This document shows, in pieces, positions 7,857 to 16,222 of a stretch of 27,481 nt of DNA. Made by a program: the position numbers and the translations under genes. Source of the stretch: CANHEE01 sp043777755 (lineage in GTDB: Bacteria; Bacteroidota; Bacteroidia; Chitinophagales; Saprospiraceae); assembly GCA_043777755.1 (NCBI GenBank), contig JAYWHK010000135.1, positions 1-27,481 of the forward strand. Direction: 5' to 3'. The notes under the pieces were generated by a model that was given only the letters and a program-made list of their open reading frames with translations, was not told where the DNA came from and did no database searches. The first letter of the stretch is position 1. Each line of letters begins with the position of its first letter.

Positions 7857-8912
7857 TTGGAAAATTTACTAAGAAAAAATATTTCTGCTTTAATAGAAAA
7901 AAACAAAAAAGAAAAAACAATTGCAAGCGAAAATTACCTTCGATTAGATGGTGATGAAAATGCCTTTGGTTCGCCTTTGGCAAACAATTATCACCGTCGA
8001 AATCATGGTTTGGATAAAAAAATAATAGAACAAATCAGTGTAATAAAAGGCGTTCCGACGGCAAATATTTTTTTAGGAAATAGCAATGAGGCTTTTGTGT
8101 CAGCGTTGATAATGGCGTTTTGCGAACCCAATCAAGACAATATTTTGGTTTGTCCGCCAACTGCTGATTATTTTTCACAAATCGCTGATATTCAAGGTGT
8201 TGGCATTAATAAGGCACTGCTGGGAAGCAATTATCAACTTGATATTGAAGGCGTTGCTGGCTCGATTGATGATTTTACAAAAATTATTTTTCTTTGTTCG
8301 CCCAATACGCCTACGGGCAATTCGATGGCACACGATGATGTCGAAGTTATCTTGAATAATTTTGATGGATTGGTCGTTGTGGACGAAACTTTTATCCATT
8401 ATGCTCGCCAACGAAGTTTTAGTTACGATATCAAAAACTATCCCAATTTAGTGGTTTTGCAAAATTTTGATATTGCTTGGGCTGCCGCTGGACTAAACAT
8501 TGCAATGGCTTTTTGCAGTGAAAAAACAATCGAAATTCTGAACGCTACGATGCCAAAACATGGCGTTAGTCAAGCGTCTTTGGAAGTACTTGAAGAAATG
8601 ATTGGTCAGATTGACCAAATCAATCAATGGACAAAAGATACCGTAATGTTGAAAAATTACATGGTAGAAAAGTTGTTAAAATTGCCGTTTATCCAAAAAA
8701 TATATCCATCAGAAACAAACTTCCTTTTGGTGCGTTTTAATTTTAATACTGAAAAAATACATTCGTATTTATTAGAAAATCAAATACTTACGCAGAATTG
8801 CCACCATATAATTCTTTGTGAAAATTGCTTAAAAATAAGAGTTGGAACATTGCAAGAAAACGAGTATTTGATAAAAGTAGTCGAAAAACTCAGTTTATCC
8901 AGTCACATTTAA
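7857..8912 (+). CDS. HisC-family aminotransferase homologue lacking the PLP lysine (probable pseudoenzyme)
   Basis: The 351-residue frame follows histidinol-phosphate aminotransferase (HisC, fold type I) along its whole length: LDGDENAFGSPL (30-41, cf. LDANENPFG), SPNTPTG (148-154), VVVDETFIHY (173-182, cf. VVDEAYIDF), YPSETNFLLV, and a terminal LKIRVGT with the substrate-binding Arg. The PLP-lysine motif, normally TFSKAWGLAGLR, reads NFDIAWAAAGLN (203-214): Lys is Ile206, the preceding Ser is Asp205, and the phosphate-binding Arg is Asn214. The PLP-contacting Tyr is Phe179, and the GNGSDE loop reads GNSNEA (74-79). I therefore do not expect transaminase activity. The frame is intact. The start is TTG at 7857 because an in-frame stop at 7842 precludes anything much longer and no early ATG exists. 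No other his genes are nearby. Confidence 0.8.
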   Translation: MENLLRKNISALIEKNKKEKTIASENYLRLDGDENAFGSPLANNYHRRNHGLDKKIIEQISVIKGVPTANIFLGNSNEAFVSALIMAFCEPNQDNILVCPPTADYFSQIADIQGVGINKALLGSNYQLDIEGVAGSIDDFTKIIFLCSPNTPTGNSMAHDDVEVILNNFDGLVVVDETFIHYARQRSFSYDIKNYPNLVVLQNFDIAWAAAGLNIAMAFCSEKTIEILNATMPKHGVSQASLEVLEEMIGQIDQINQWTKDTVMLKNYMVEKLLKLPFIQKIYPSETNFLLVRFNFNTEKIHSYLLENQILTQNCHHIILCENCLKIRVGTLQENEYLIKVVEKLSLSSHI

Positions 8913-8965
8913 CAATTTTGTGTTATTTTTGTATTTAAAAGACATAACTCACATAAATATACCAA

Positions 8966-9649
8966 ATGAGTGATTTTCATAAATTAGTAGTACCCAGAAC
9001 AGCGCATTTTTATACTTTGGGCGAGGCAAGCAAAAATGTAAAAACGCTTTGGATTGTTTGCCATGGAATGGGGCAAAATGCTGACGATTTTATCAAAAAT
9101 TTTGAAGCCATCGCAGATGAAGAAAACTTCGTAGTCGCACCCGAAGGCTTAAATAAATTCTATTGGGGCGGTTTCGACGGGCCAGCCGTAGCCACTTGGA
9201 TGACAAGAAGGCATCGCCTTGATGAGATTGCTGACTTTACGCATTTCATCAACAGTATTTATCATCATTATAAGTCACAATTCACTGATAATGTGAAAGT
9301 TATACTTTTAGGATTTTCGCAAGGTTGTGCTACGCAAGCACGTTTTATCATGGAAAAATGTCCTAATTTCTCTACGCTTGTCCTTTGCGGTGGCGGTATG
9401 CCCGAAGATTTGGATTATAAATCTAAGGCTGATTATTGGAAAACAAAGAAAATATTTTTTCTTTGTGGCGATAAAGACAAGTTCGTTACACCCGAAAAAA
9501 TCGAAGAACACGAGGCTATGTTGGCACAACATGGGATTTTTATCAATGAAAAAATTATATTTGATGGCAAACATGAGCTAAAATCAGAACCTTTACTGCG
9601 ACTCAAAGCGCAGTTGCAAGGTATCTCTGTACTGGAAAATGATTTTTAA
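8966..9649 (+). CDS. Alpha/beta hydrolase, carboxylesterase/phospholipase-like
   Basis: The protein has 227 residues with no signal peptide, so it is probably cytoplasmic. It shows the alpha/beta-hydrolase landmarks: an oxyanion-hole region VCHGMGQNADDF (31-42), the nucleophile elbow GFSQG with Ser118, a catalytic acid at D171 in LCGDKDKFVTP, and His203 in FDGKHEL. The HGMGQNADDF start and GFSQG elbow resemble the small YpfH/carboxylesterase type 2 group, which hydrolyses short esters or lysophospholipids. The true substrate is unknown. A -7-like box TATTTTTG at 8924-8931 could drive it, so it may be transcribed apart from the HisC-like gene 53 bases upstream. Confidence 0.85.
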   Translation: MSDFHKLVVPRTAHFYTLGEASKNVKTLWIVCHGMGQNADDFIKNFEAIADEENFVVAPEGLNKFYWGGFDGPAVATWMTRRHRLDEIADFTHFINSIYHHYKSQFTDNVKVILLGFSQGCATQARFIMEKCPNFSTLVLCGGGMPEDLDYKSKADYWKTKKIFFLCGDKDKFVTPEKIEEHEAMLAQHGIFINEKIIFDGKHELKSEPLLRLKAQLQGISVLENDF

Positions 9650-9683
9650 AAATAAGTATATGAGTATCTAACTATTGAAACCA

Positions 9684-10214
9684 ATGAACACATCACAACA
9701 ACAACGTTCTCTACTTAGCCTCCTCGCTATCCTCTATATTTTTCCGCTTTTTGCTCAGAAAAAAAGCGATGCGTACCAATACATCGAAAATTATGGACTA
9801 ACAGCCATCAATACGATGCACGAAACCAAGATTCCTGCAAGCATTATCATGGCGGTTGCAATGGAAGAATCTGCCTTGGGTAAAAGCGAAATTGCTCGAA
9901 ATGCCAACAATCATTTTGGTATGAAAACCAGCTCAAATAGCACGTCTCAAAAATACAAAACCTCAAATGGCGGCTATTTTCACAGCTTTGCGACAGCAAA
10001 AACTTCTTACGAAGCCTTTGGTAATTTGTTGGTTTCCAACCCAAATCTCTATGGTTTTTTATTCAAATATAGCAAGACAGACTATAAAAACTGGGCAGCT
10101 GGGCTTGCCCGTTCTCCTTATATCAAAGATCCTTCCTTCGCAAAACGCCTTACGGACATCATCGAAGCACACGATTTATATAATTTTGACAACTGTATAT
10201 GGGAGTTTAAATGA
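9684..10214 (+). CDS. Secreted GH73 glucosaminidase-domain protein
   Basis: From the ATG at 9684 the protein has 176 residues; a TTG at 9675 in the same frame is less likely. Residues 1-25 are a signal peptide ending in LFAQ. The rest is one mannosyl-glycoprotein endo-beta-N-acetylglucosaminidase-like (GH73) domain: AMEESALGKSEIARNANNHF (59-78) with probable catalytic Glu62, then FGMK, YFHSFATAKTSYEAFGNLL, and the family ending Y-W-A-L-SPYIKDP-F. GH73 enzymes cut the beta-1,4 bond after GlcNAc in peptidoglycan, so a periplasmic wall-remodelling role is expected. No cell-wall-binding (LysM or SH3) domain is attached. It starts 34 bases after the hydrolase and could share its transcript. The stop at 10212-10214 abuts a repeat array. 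Confidence 0.85.
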   Translation: MNTSQQQRSLLSLLAILYIFPLFAQKKSDAYQYIENYGLTAINTMHETKIPASIIMAVAMEESALGKSEIARNANNHFGMKTSSNSTSQKYKTSNGGYFHSFATAKTSYEAFGNLLVSNPNLYGFLFKYSKTDYKNWAAGLARSPYIKDPSFAKRLTDIIEAHDLYNFDNCIWEFK

Positions 10215-10215
10215 G

Positions 10216-10341
10216 TTTTAGTCGTAAGTCTTTTTTTAGTCGTAAGTCTTTAAGTCTCTAAGTCAAATACCGCATCACGTACAGCGACTTTCTGACTTAC
10301 GACTAAAAATACGCATCACGTACAGCGACTTACGACTAAAA
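10216..10341. repeat. Repeat array of the ACTTACGACT family, with inverted and direct copies
   Basis: The left arm TTTTAGTCGTAAGTC (10216-10230) is perfectly inverted as GACTTACGACTAAAA at 10294-10308 and again at 10327-10341. The two right copies are preceded by CGCATCACGTACAGCGACTT, giving direct units of 31-39 bp. It fills the gap between the convergent genes ending at 10214 and 10346, so it could act as a bidirectional terminator. Confidence 0.7.
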
Positions 10342-10345
10342 CGAC

Positions 10346-12496
10346 TTAGTTGCTAATTGCAAAATTCTTCAACACCAACGGCACATTTTTATTTGCTTTA
10401 CGATAAAAAAGTTTTACTTCTACCTTACTGTCAGTATGCCAAGTTTCAAAAGGAATTTCACAACTTACAAAATGGTTATTTTTCATGTCTGTCCGAAAAT
10501 AACGGCAGCCATAATGCAAAAAGTGCAATTGCGCACCCGTTTTGGCATCTAACTCTCTGATTTGATACTCTAACAAAGGCTGAGATTGCTCAGAACACAA
10601 CCAATCAAAACTCAAAATATGGTTTTGATTTGCTTTTTGTCCTTCCAAATTTCCATTAAAAACAATATTCTCCTCGTGAAGTAACAGCCTTTTTGTTGCG
10701 AAATCTGGCAAAGTATCAGCGTTTATTTGATTTTCCCACGTTAAATTGCTTTCGTAAAAGCGCAAAAATTCATTTTCAGCCAAGTATTTCACATCAAAAT
10801 GATTCCACGATTTGTAGATTGTATCTTTCTCAAAAGCCTTTTTATTTTGAATGATTAAAATAGGTTTTCCAGTTTTCAAATCATCAAGCAATAAAGGTTT
10901 TTCTTCATTTTGAACAGTGGCAAAACGCTGCAAACGGTACATTTGCTCAAACGAAGTTCGACTCATTTGTGCGCCCATACAAGGTAATTTTTTTTCAATA
11001 CAAAAATGAAAAACATAAGGCAAAGTTTCTTTTTCGGCAGCAATGTCAAATTGTTCTGAACCAATCTGAAAATAAGGCAAAGGCAATATCGCTTGGTATT
11101 TTTTCCAATCTATATTTTTTTGATTTTCAAATACTTGTATATTTTTTGAAAAAAAATCGTGTGGCAAAATGCTCATTGGTTTTCGATGCAAATAAGCCGC
11201 ATCAAGTAATAAAATCAAAAGAAAAAACGATTGAATCCAGGTTTTAAAACGACCTTCATAATTGCCAATTGCTACAAAAACAAAAATATTTATAAGGTAA
11301 AAAAAGACCCAAGCGAAGCGTCCAACGCCACGAAACTGTTGCAACGGCCCTGTCCATTCCAAGTATTTTTCCCAGTCAGAAATGATAAACGGCAAGCCCA
11401 ACGCCAACAAAAAAAGTGGTAAAGAAGCTAATAGCAGAAGTAACAATGACGAATTTAGCCGCCTATCAATTTTTTTTATTGTCAAAAAAATACCACCCAA
11501 GAACACAGCAATTCCCAAATACACCACATTTTCCATCAAAGAAAAAATGTAAGGTGTTTTCCATTGAATAAAGTTGAAAACAAAGCTGTTTTGATGGTTG
11601 AAAAGTCCTTGCCACAAGGCTTTATACGTCAAAAAACCGCCAGGAACAGAAGGTCTATCTGTAATCTTATCTCCTATTTTTAGCCAATAAAAAGCAATAA
11701 AAGCAACGGGAAGAATGATTTGAACGGCGAAATGTACTGGAGAACGGGTTTTAACCCGTTTATTCATTTCTGGAGAACGGGTTTTAACCCGTTCTATAAT
11801 AAACGGGTTAAAACCCGTTCTCCAGAAATGAAAAGATGATACAAACAAAACGATGATTCCAAAATAGTACAAATGAATCTGCGCTGCAAAAATCGTCAAA
11901 AATCCTATCAAAAAACTGTATCGAAAATCATCTTTTTTGTGAAATAAAAGTAAAAAATAAATCAAGGCTGGCAAGACAAAAAGATAGCCCAAGGCATAAT
12001 GTTCCTCCCATCGTGCCAACTGCGGAGAAAGGAAAGTAATGCCGCAAGCTGCCAACGAAGCAAAATGTTTTTTTTGATTTAATAGTCTGAAAATCAAATA
12101 GATAAACAAAAAACAAAACAGTACAGAAAGCAATAAAAATGTATGAATAATGGCTCTTGTATGGTCAGCTACATCTATAAAATGTGTAGAAAAAAACTTA
12201 ATGGCATTTGCCAAAATCGGCTGTGCATCAGCAAAAGCAAGGTGTTCATCGTAAGGATAATTCATGCCTTCAAAACGGTGGTAAGAAGCATCGTTTTTTA
12301 CATGGTATTCAATCGTTGCATAATTTTTATAACCATCGCCACTGATGCCCATAAAACCATTTGGAAAAATCAAAAGCCCTTGAAAATACCAAGCCATCAG
12401 CATTAGCAACGCAAAGAAGCCAAGCCAAAAACCATTTTTTTCTTCTAATGACACTTGTAATCGCTTAATATATGTTTTAATTGAAACAATCAACAT
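10346..12496 (-). CDS. Multi-pass membrane protein, GT-C-glycosyltransferase-like, with in-frame repeat insertion
   Basis: The protein has 716 residues. About ten hydrophobic helices occupy residues 24-430 and a soluble domain of about 270 residues follows. After the first helix there is ISGDGYKNYATIEY (51-64) and then MNYPYDEHLAFADAQP (78-93). An acidic first external loop of this kind is seen in GT-C glycosyltransferases that use lipid-linked sugars, so a role in cell-surface glycan or lipid glycosylation is possible but unproven. Residues 222-253 are encoded by a palindromic repeat (see 11737-11832) and give the odd sequence containing two copies of RVKTRSP. It falls between two membrane helices and keeps the frame open. 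The stop codon at 10346-10348 is at the edge of the repeat array. The same repeat family lies upstream at 12648-12744. Confidence 0.7.
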   Translation of the reverse strand: MLIVSIKTYIKRLQVSLEEKNGFWLGFFALLMLMAWYFQGLLIFPNGFMGISGDGYKNYATIEYHVKNDASYHRFEGMNYPYDEHLAFADAQPILANAIKFFSTHFIDVADHTRAIIHTFLLLSVLFCFLFIYLIFRLLNQKKHFASLAACGITFLSPQLARWEEHYALGYLFVLPALIYFLLLFHKKDDFRYSFLIGFLTIFAAQIHLYYFGIIVLFVSSFHFWRTGFNPFIIERVKTRSPEMNKRVKTRSPVHFAVQIILPVAFIAFYWLKIGDKITDRPSVPGGFLTYKALWQGLFNHQNSFVFNFIQWKTPYIFSLMENVVYLGIAVFLGGIFLTIKKIDRRLNSSLLLLLLASLPLFLLALGLPFIISDWEKYLEWTGPLQQFRGVGRFAWVFFYLINIFVFVAIGNYEGRFKTWIQSFFLLILLLDAAYLHRKPMSILPHDFFSKNIQVFENQKNIDWKKYQAILPLPYFQIGSEQFDIAAEKETLPYVFHFCIEKKLPCMGAQMSRTSFEQMYRLQRFATVQNEEKPLLLDDLKTGKPILIIQNKKAFEKDTIYKSWNHFDVKYLAENEFLRFYESNLTWENQINADTLPDFATKRLLLHEENIVFNGNLEGQKANQNHILSFDWLCSEQSQPLLEYQIRELDAKTGAQLHFLHYGCRYFRTDMKNNHFVSCEIPFETWHTDSKVEVKLFYRKANKNVPLVLKNFAISN
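11737..11832. repeat. Palindromic repeat element inserted in frame inside a coding gene
   Basis: A perfect 31-bp inverted repeat (11763-11793 with 11802-11832, 8-base loop) is preceded by a further direct copy of GGAGAACGGGTTTTAACCCG starting at 11739. Each copy contains its own small palindrome AACGGGTT/AACCCGTT. On the coding strand the hexamer CATTTC stands on both sides of the element, possibly a target duplication. The element adds about 32 residues to the membrane protein without a stop or frame change. Confidence 0.85.
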
Positions 12497-12647
12497 TTTG
12501 AATTATTGTAAAATACACTGTTTCTTTAGTTATTTAATGTTTGAAATGGTTTGAAATGGTTCTAACTAATTGAAAACCAAAACAATACAATAATTATAAA
12601 CAATAGCAAACTTTTAGAATAATGGAATAAACTATTGATAACCAGTA

Positions 12648-12744
12648 ACTTTCTGACTTACGACTTAAATACGCATAACGTACAGCGACTTTCTGACTTA
12701 CGACTTAAACTACGCATAGCGTACTGCGACTTACTGACTTAAAC
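12648..12744. repeat. Direct repeat array of the ACTTACGACT family (2.4 units of about 40 bp)
   Basis: Unit 1 (12648-12687) and unit 2 (12688-12728) both begin ACTTTCTGACTTACGACTTA and continue with CGCATaACGTACaGCG-like sequence. A partial third unit runs to 12744. The unit matches that at 10269-10341 in the same orientation. The stop codon of pnuC (12739-12741) lies inside the partial unit. Upstream, at 12538-12560, there is a small tandem of GTTTGAAATG. I see no gene in 12497-12738. Confidence 0.75.
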
Positions 12745-13392
12745 TATTTTTCTATTTTTCTGCCAATTTAAAAAGCCATACACTGCTACAACGGCAAAAA
12801 CAAAATATTCAAACGAGGTCAATAAAATATTTTTTTGAAAATAAACGCCCGTTGCAACGACATCAACAGCAATCCACAACAACCAAGATTCGATGTATTT
12901 TTTGGTCAAAAGGTATTGAGCTGCAATGCTTGCCATCAAAATAAAAGTATCTAAATAAGGAAAAGCAGCTGGTTTTTGAAAAAAATAAGGCATGATTTCA
13001 TGGATTTGTCCAATGAATAAACCTACCAAAAATGTTCCCAATGCTATAAAAATACCAGTTGCTATTTTTTGATTCTGATTTAAAACGTTGATTTTTAATT
13101 GATGGGAAAAATTTTCATCACCTTTTTTCGGATGCGTCCAAAAATACCAACCTATTAGATTTGTTACAAAAAAATAGACTTGTAGAAGCATATCGCTGTA
13201 CAACTGTATTTGGTAGAACATCCAAAAAAAGCAAACGACATTCAAAATGCCAATGTACCAACTACTCACTTTTTCTTTGGTACTGAGCCAAACTGCCCAA
13301 AAACCAAAAAGCGTTCCGACGAGTTCTATCAAACTCATCTTGTAGTCTTGAAAAGTGAAAATGGTGTAATCTATGGAAAATATATTGGACAT
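12739..13392 (-). CDS. pnuC: PnuC-family nicotinamide riboside (or related vitamin) transporter
   Basis: The protein has 217 residues with about seven membrane helices. PnuC landmarks are visible: WYIGILNVVCFFWMFYQI, YSDMLLQVYFF with NLIGWYFW, and a late helix W-LWIAVDVVATGVYF. PnuC proteins facilitate uptake of nicotinamide riboside, which is trapped by phosphorylation and feeds NAD synthesis; Bacteroidota relatives (PnuT) can instead carry thiamine. I kept the ATG at 13392 because the pre-helix segment (IDYTIFTFQDYKMSLIELVG) resembles the extended N-terminus of Bacteroidota PnuC. The alternative start is the Met at about residue 19. No thiamine kinase gene or TPP riboswitch is adjacent, which mildly favours the NAD-precursor role. 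The gene is divergent from 13596-14642; its stop lies in a repeat. Confidence 0.88.
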   Translation of the reverse strand: MSNIFSIDYTIFTFQDYKMSLIELVGTLFGFWAVWLSTKEKVSSWYIGILNVVCFFWMFYQIQLYSDMLLQVYFFVTNLIGWYFWTHPKKGDENFSHQLKINVLNQNQKIATGIFIALGTFLVGLFIGQIHEIMPYFFQKPAAFPYLDTFILMASIAAQYLLTKKYIESWLLWIAVDVVATGVYFQKNILLTSFEYFVFAVVAVYGFLNWQKNRKIV

Positions 13393-13595
13393 TTTTATAG
13401 TAAAAATAATGTATATAAATTAATTTTATGTTTTTAAAAAAGACAGATGAAAATACAAAGAACGCCTAAAATGTTTATTTTTCGTAATTTTTTTCAAGTA
13501 AAAATATTTTTTACAAAATATTATCACAAATTAATATGAAAAAATTTTAATGTATAAAAAAAATTTTTACCTTTGAGAATTACAAACAAGTACCA

Positions 13596-14642
13596 ATGAT
13601 TAATCTACAATCCGCAACGCTTCGCCATGTAGCCGTTCACTATGTTGGCAACCAAGGAATTGACGAAACACTTTTCCTTTCCTCTGATGTCATCGACCTT
13701 CGCAATGAGTTTTTGGCAGACATTCTGACCAATAGTTTTACCAAACCTTTTGCTGATAAAAATGAATTTCATCGTTTTGTTCACTCCTCCGATGTGCAAC
13801 TCAACGAAGTTTTCAACTTTACTGGACAATTTTTTGCCAATCAAGATTTATTTTTAGAATTGTCTAAAAATATTTCAAAACATCTATATACTAAAACGAC
13901 TCACCCAAAAGTAAAAGGCGGTGAAATCTATTTGGCATACTTTGAAAACTGTATTTTAGAGGACGAACTCTGCGATGCCATTGGTATTTTTAAGACAGAA
14001 AACAAAGAAATTTTCTTAAAAGCCGAAGAAAGTGGCGATAATTATATGCTCGACCCTGAATTAGGCATCAATATCAACAAATTGGATAAAGGTGCTTTTA
14101 TTTTTAATACTTCGCAAAGCGATGGTCGACGTGTCGTAATTTTGGACAACCTCAGCAAAGGTTTTGAAGCGCAATATTGGAAAGATGATTTCCTCGGATT
14201 GACACCGTGTGCTGATGCGTATCATTATACGAAGCAATACATGAACATGACTAAAGATTTTGTCACCAAAGCCATGCCCGCTGAACACCAAACTGACCGT
14301 GCAGCGCAAATAGATATGCTCAACCGTTCACTCGCTTATTTTAAAGAAAAACCTACTTTTTCAATCCAAAAATTTGAAGAAGAAGTAATTCAAAACGATG
14401 AGATTCGTGATAGCTTTCAGTCCTACCGTGCGCAATACCAATCTGACAAAAATGTAGCACTCAATGACGAGTTCGATATTTCAGATGCCGCTGTAAAAAA
14501 ACAAGCAAAAGTTTATAAAAGTGTTTTGAAATTAGATAAAAATTTTCACGTTTATATTCACGGTGACAAAGACAAAATCGAAAAAGGCATTGATGCCGAT
14601 GGCAGAAAGTTTTATAAATTGTATTACGAGCAAGAAAACTAA
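13596..14642 (+). CDS. Nucleoid-associated protein, NdpA/YejK family
   Basis: The protein has 348 residues, close to the roughly 335 of E. coli YejK/NdpA. The layout matches the 37-kDa nucleoid-associated family as found in Bacteroidota. It starts with INLQSATLRHVAVHYVGN, then GGEIYLAYFENCILEDELCDAIGIFK (106-131), FIFNTSQSDGRRVVILDNL and YWKDDFLGLTPCADAYHYTK, and ends with ADGRKFYKLYYE. It is expected to be a soluble DNA- or nucleoid-bound protein; its molecular function is poorly defined even in model organisms. A -7-like box TACCTTTG lies at 13568-13575, 20 bases before the ATG, without a clear -33 TTG. The gene is monocistronic and convergent with the antiporter gene. Confidence 0.85.
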   Translation: MINLQSATLRHVAVHYVGNQGIDETLFLSSDVIDLRNEFLADILTNSFTKPFADKNEFHRFVHSSDVQLNEVFNFTGQFFANQDLFLELSKNISKHLYTKTTHPKVKGGEIYLAYFENCILEDELCDAIGIFKTENKEIFLKAEESGDNYMLDPELGININKLDKGAFIFNTSQSDGRRVVILDNLSKGFEAQYWKDDFLGLTPCADAYHYTKQYMNMTKDFVTKAMPAEHQTDRAAQIDMLNRSLAYFKEKPTFSIQKFEEEVIQNDEIRDSFQSYRAQYQSDKNVALNDEFDISDAAVKKQAKVYKSVLKLDKNFHVYIHGDKDKIEKGIDADGRKFYKLYYEQEN

Positions 14643-14778
14643 ATCCGGGATTCTATAAATTCTAAATTCGGGATTCTAAATTCTAAATTTGTAGCATACT
14701 CCTACGATTGTACGCTGCGGAACACTCTACGTTTTAGAATTTAGAATAAAGAATTTAGAATAAAAAATTTAGAATTTA
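14643..14778. repeat. AATTTAGAAT-family inverted repeat between convergent genes
   Basis: Copies of ATTCTAAATT on the left (14659-14690) face inverted copies of AATTTAGAAT on the right (14734-14775), around a spacer with TACGATTGTACGCTGCGGAA. The element begins directly after the stop at 14642. On the other side it supplies the last two codons and stop of the antiporter gene. It could fold into a bidirectional terminator hairpin. Confidence 0.65.
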
Positions 14779-16112
14779 ACAATACCCAAAACAATATACA
14801 TAAGCGTAGCCAATGCCACACCAATCAAAGCGTAAGGCAATTGAGCGAGAGAATGTTGTACGCTATTCACTTCGCAACTGCTCGAGGTCAGTACGGTACA
14901 ATCTGAATACAAGGAAGCATTAGACCCAAATGCGCCCGAACTCACTACTGCGCCAATACACATCCAAACGTTTGCGCCCAAAGCAGTTGCCAGAGGAACC
15001 ACAATCGGAATTGCAACAAGGTAAAGTCCCCAAGAAGAAGCTGTCGTATAAGAAATAAAAGCCATCGACAAAAAGACCAATGCCGCCAACCATTCTTTTG
15101 AAACGACTGGTTTGATACTTTCAATGACATAAGGTGTCAAACCCATTTTGTCACCTACATCTTTCAAAACATAAGTCACTGTTAGAATTGCCAGCGCAAA
15201 AATCATGCTTTTAAAACCTTCAAAACCACCTTCAAAAATACTATTGTAATCCATTAATTTTCTTAGCCAAAAATAAGCAATCGTAAAAGACAATCCAATA
15301 TAAATCCCTTTGAGTGCATCAATGTCAAAATAAACTGTTGCTGCAACAATCACAATCAACGGAATAAAAAAGTCAAAATACCTTGCATTTTCGTTCACTT
15401 TGCTGACTTCAAGTTGTTTTATTTGTGTTTCAGCAATAGGATTTTCTTCAAATTCTTTCATTTTTCCAATCAAAGGAAAAATACCCAACGCCACCAATAA
15501 CGCTATCAAAACAGCTGCCCAACCGTAAAAAACATAAGGAATTGTATGCCAATATGCGCCGAACCAATCGGATTCGTTCCAGTGCATTTCTTTTGCAATA
15601 ATTTTTCCACAATAAATACTCCATGTTGAAAGTGGAACAATCACACAAACAGGCGCAGCCATCGTATTGACCATATACGCCAATAATTGTCTTGAAATCT
15701 TGTATTTATCTGTAATGTTCTTCATCGTATTGCCTACGGAAAGTGCCGACATATAGTCATCTAAAAACATAACAAAACCCATGAGCCAAGAAGTGAACAA
15801 GGCTTGTTTTTTCGTTTTGATGAATTGTGTAGCGTAATTGCCAAAGGCGGTTGTCGCTCCAGAACGCACGAGCAATTCAATCACAGAACCGTACATTCCA
15901 CAAACAAGTATAATCCAAACCATCGAATCATCTTTGAGTGCCTTTGTAATAGCATCAGAAAAAAGCGTAAAAGCATTCGCACGGTCAATCATCAAATAAC
16001 CAACTATCGACCCAATCAACAAAGGTTCAAAAGCACGTTTCGATGCAATGGCAATAATGATAACAATAAGTGGTGGCAACAGGCAAAGTGCGCCAAAAGA
16101 AGTAGCTTCCAT
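14769..16112 (-). CDS. NhaC-superfamily Na+/H+ antiporter-like transporter
   Basis: The 447-residue membrane protein (start at the ATG at 16112) has 10-12 predicted helices. I prefer this start over an in-frame ATG at 16157, which would add a charged non-family segment. The NhaC/ion-transporter superfamily pattern is visible: MGFVMFLDDYMSALSVGNTM in the first half, APVCVIVPLSTWSIY, and near the end SSWGLYLVAIPIVVPLA followed by GSNASLYSDCTVLTSSSCEV and HSLAQLPYALIG. The latter corresponds to the CSPISDTTVLSS...QLPYAL region of NhaC relatives. The likely role is cytoplasmic-membrane cation/proton exchange, but substrates in this superfamily also include carboxylates and amino acids. It is divergent from the LytTR gene; the last codons lie in a repeat. 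Confidence 0.8.
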   Translation of the reverse strand: MEATSFGALCLLPPLIVIIIAIASKRAFEPLLIGSIVGYLMIDRANAFTLFSDAITKALKDDSMVWIILVCGMYGSVIELLVRSGATTAFGNYATQFIKTKKQALFTSWLMGFVMFLDDYMSALSVGNTMKNITDKYKISRQLLAYMVNTMAAPVCVIVPLSTWSIYCGKIIAKEMHWNESDWFGAYWHTIPYVFYGWAAVLIALLVALGIFPLIGKMKEFEENPIAETQIKQLEVSKVNENARYFDFFIPLIVIVAATVYFDIDALKGIYIGLSFTIAYFWLRKLMDYNSIFEGGFEGFKSMIFALAILTVTYVLKDVGDKMGLTPYVIESIKPVVSKEWLAALVFLSMAFISYTTASSWGLYLVAIPIVVPLATALGANVWMCIGAVVSSGAFGSNASLYSDCTVLTSSSCEVNSVQHSLAQLPYALIGVALATLMYIVLGIVKF

Positions 16113-16222
16113 AAAGACAGTTCGTTTATTTTTTGCAAAAATAACAATTCTATTCAAAAAAATTATTTCCTACACAATCTATTTTTACCTTTATGGCTTA
16201 AAACTTTTATCTTACAACATCT

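Noticed and set aside
13393..13595. Possible TPP riboswitch in front of pnuC
   Set aside because: No CTGAGA or ACCTGA-type conserved elements are present in the divergent region; it is only A/T-rich.
16113..16157. Extended N-terminus of the NhaC-like antiporter (ATG at 16157)
   Set aside because: The extra 15 residues are charged and do not resemble a membrane-protein start; MEATSFGALCLLPP begins directly with a helix.
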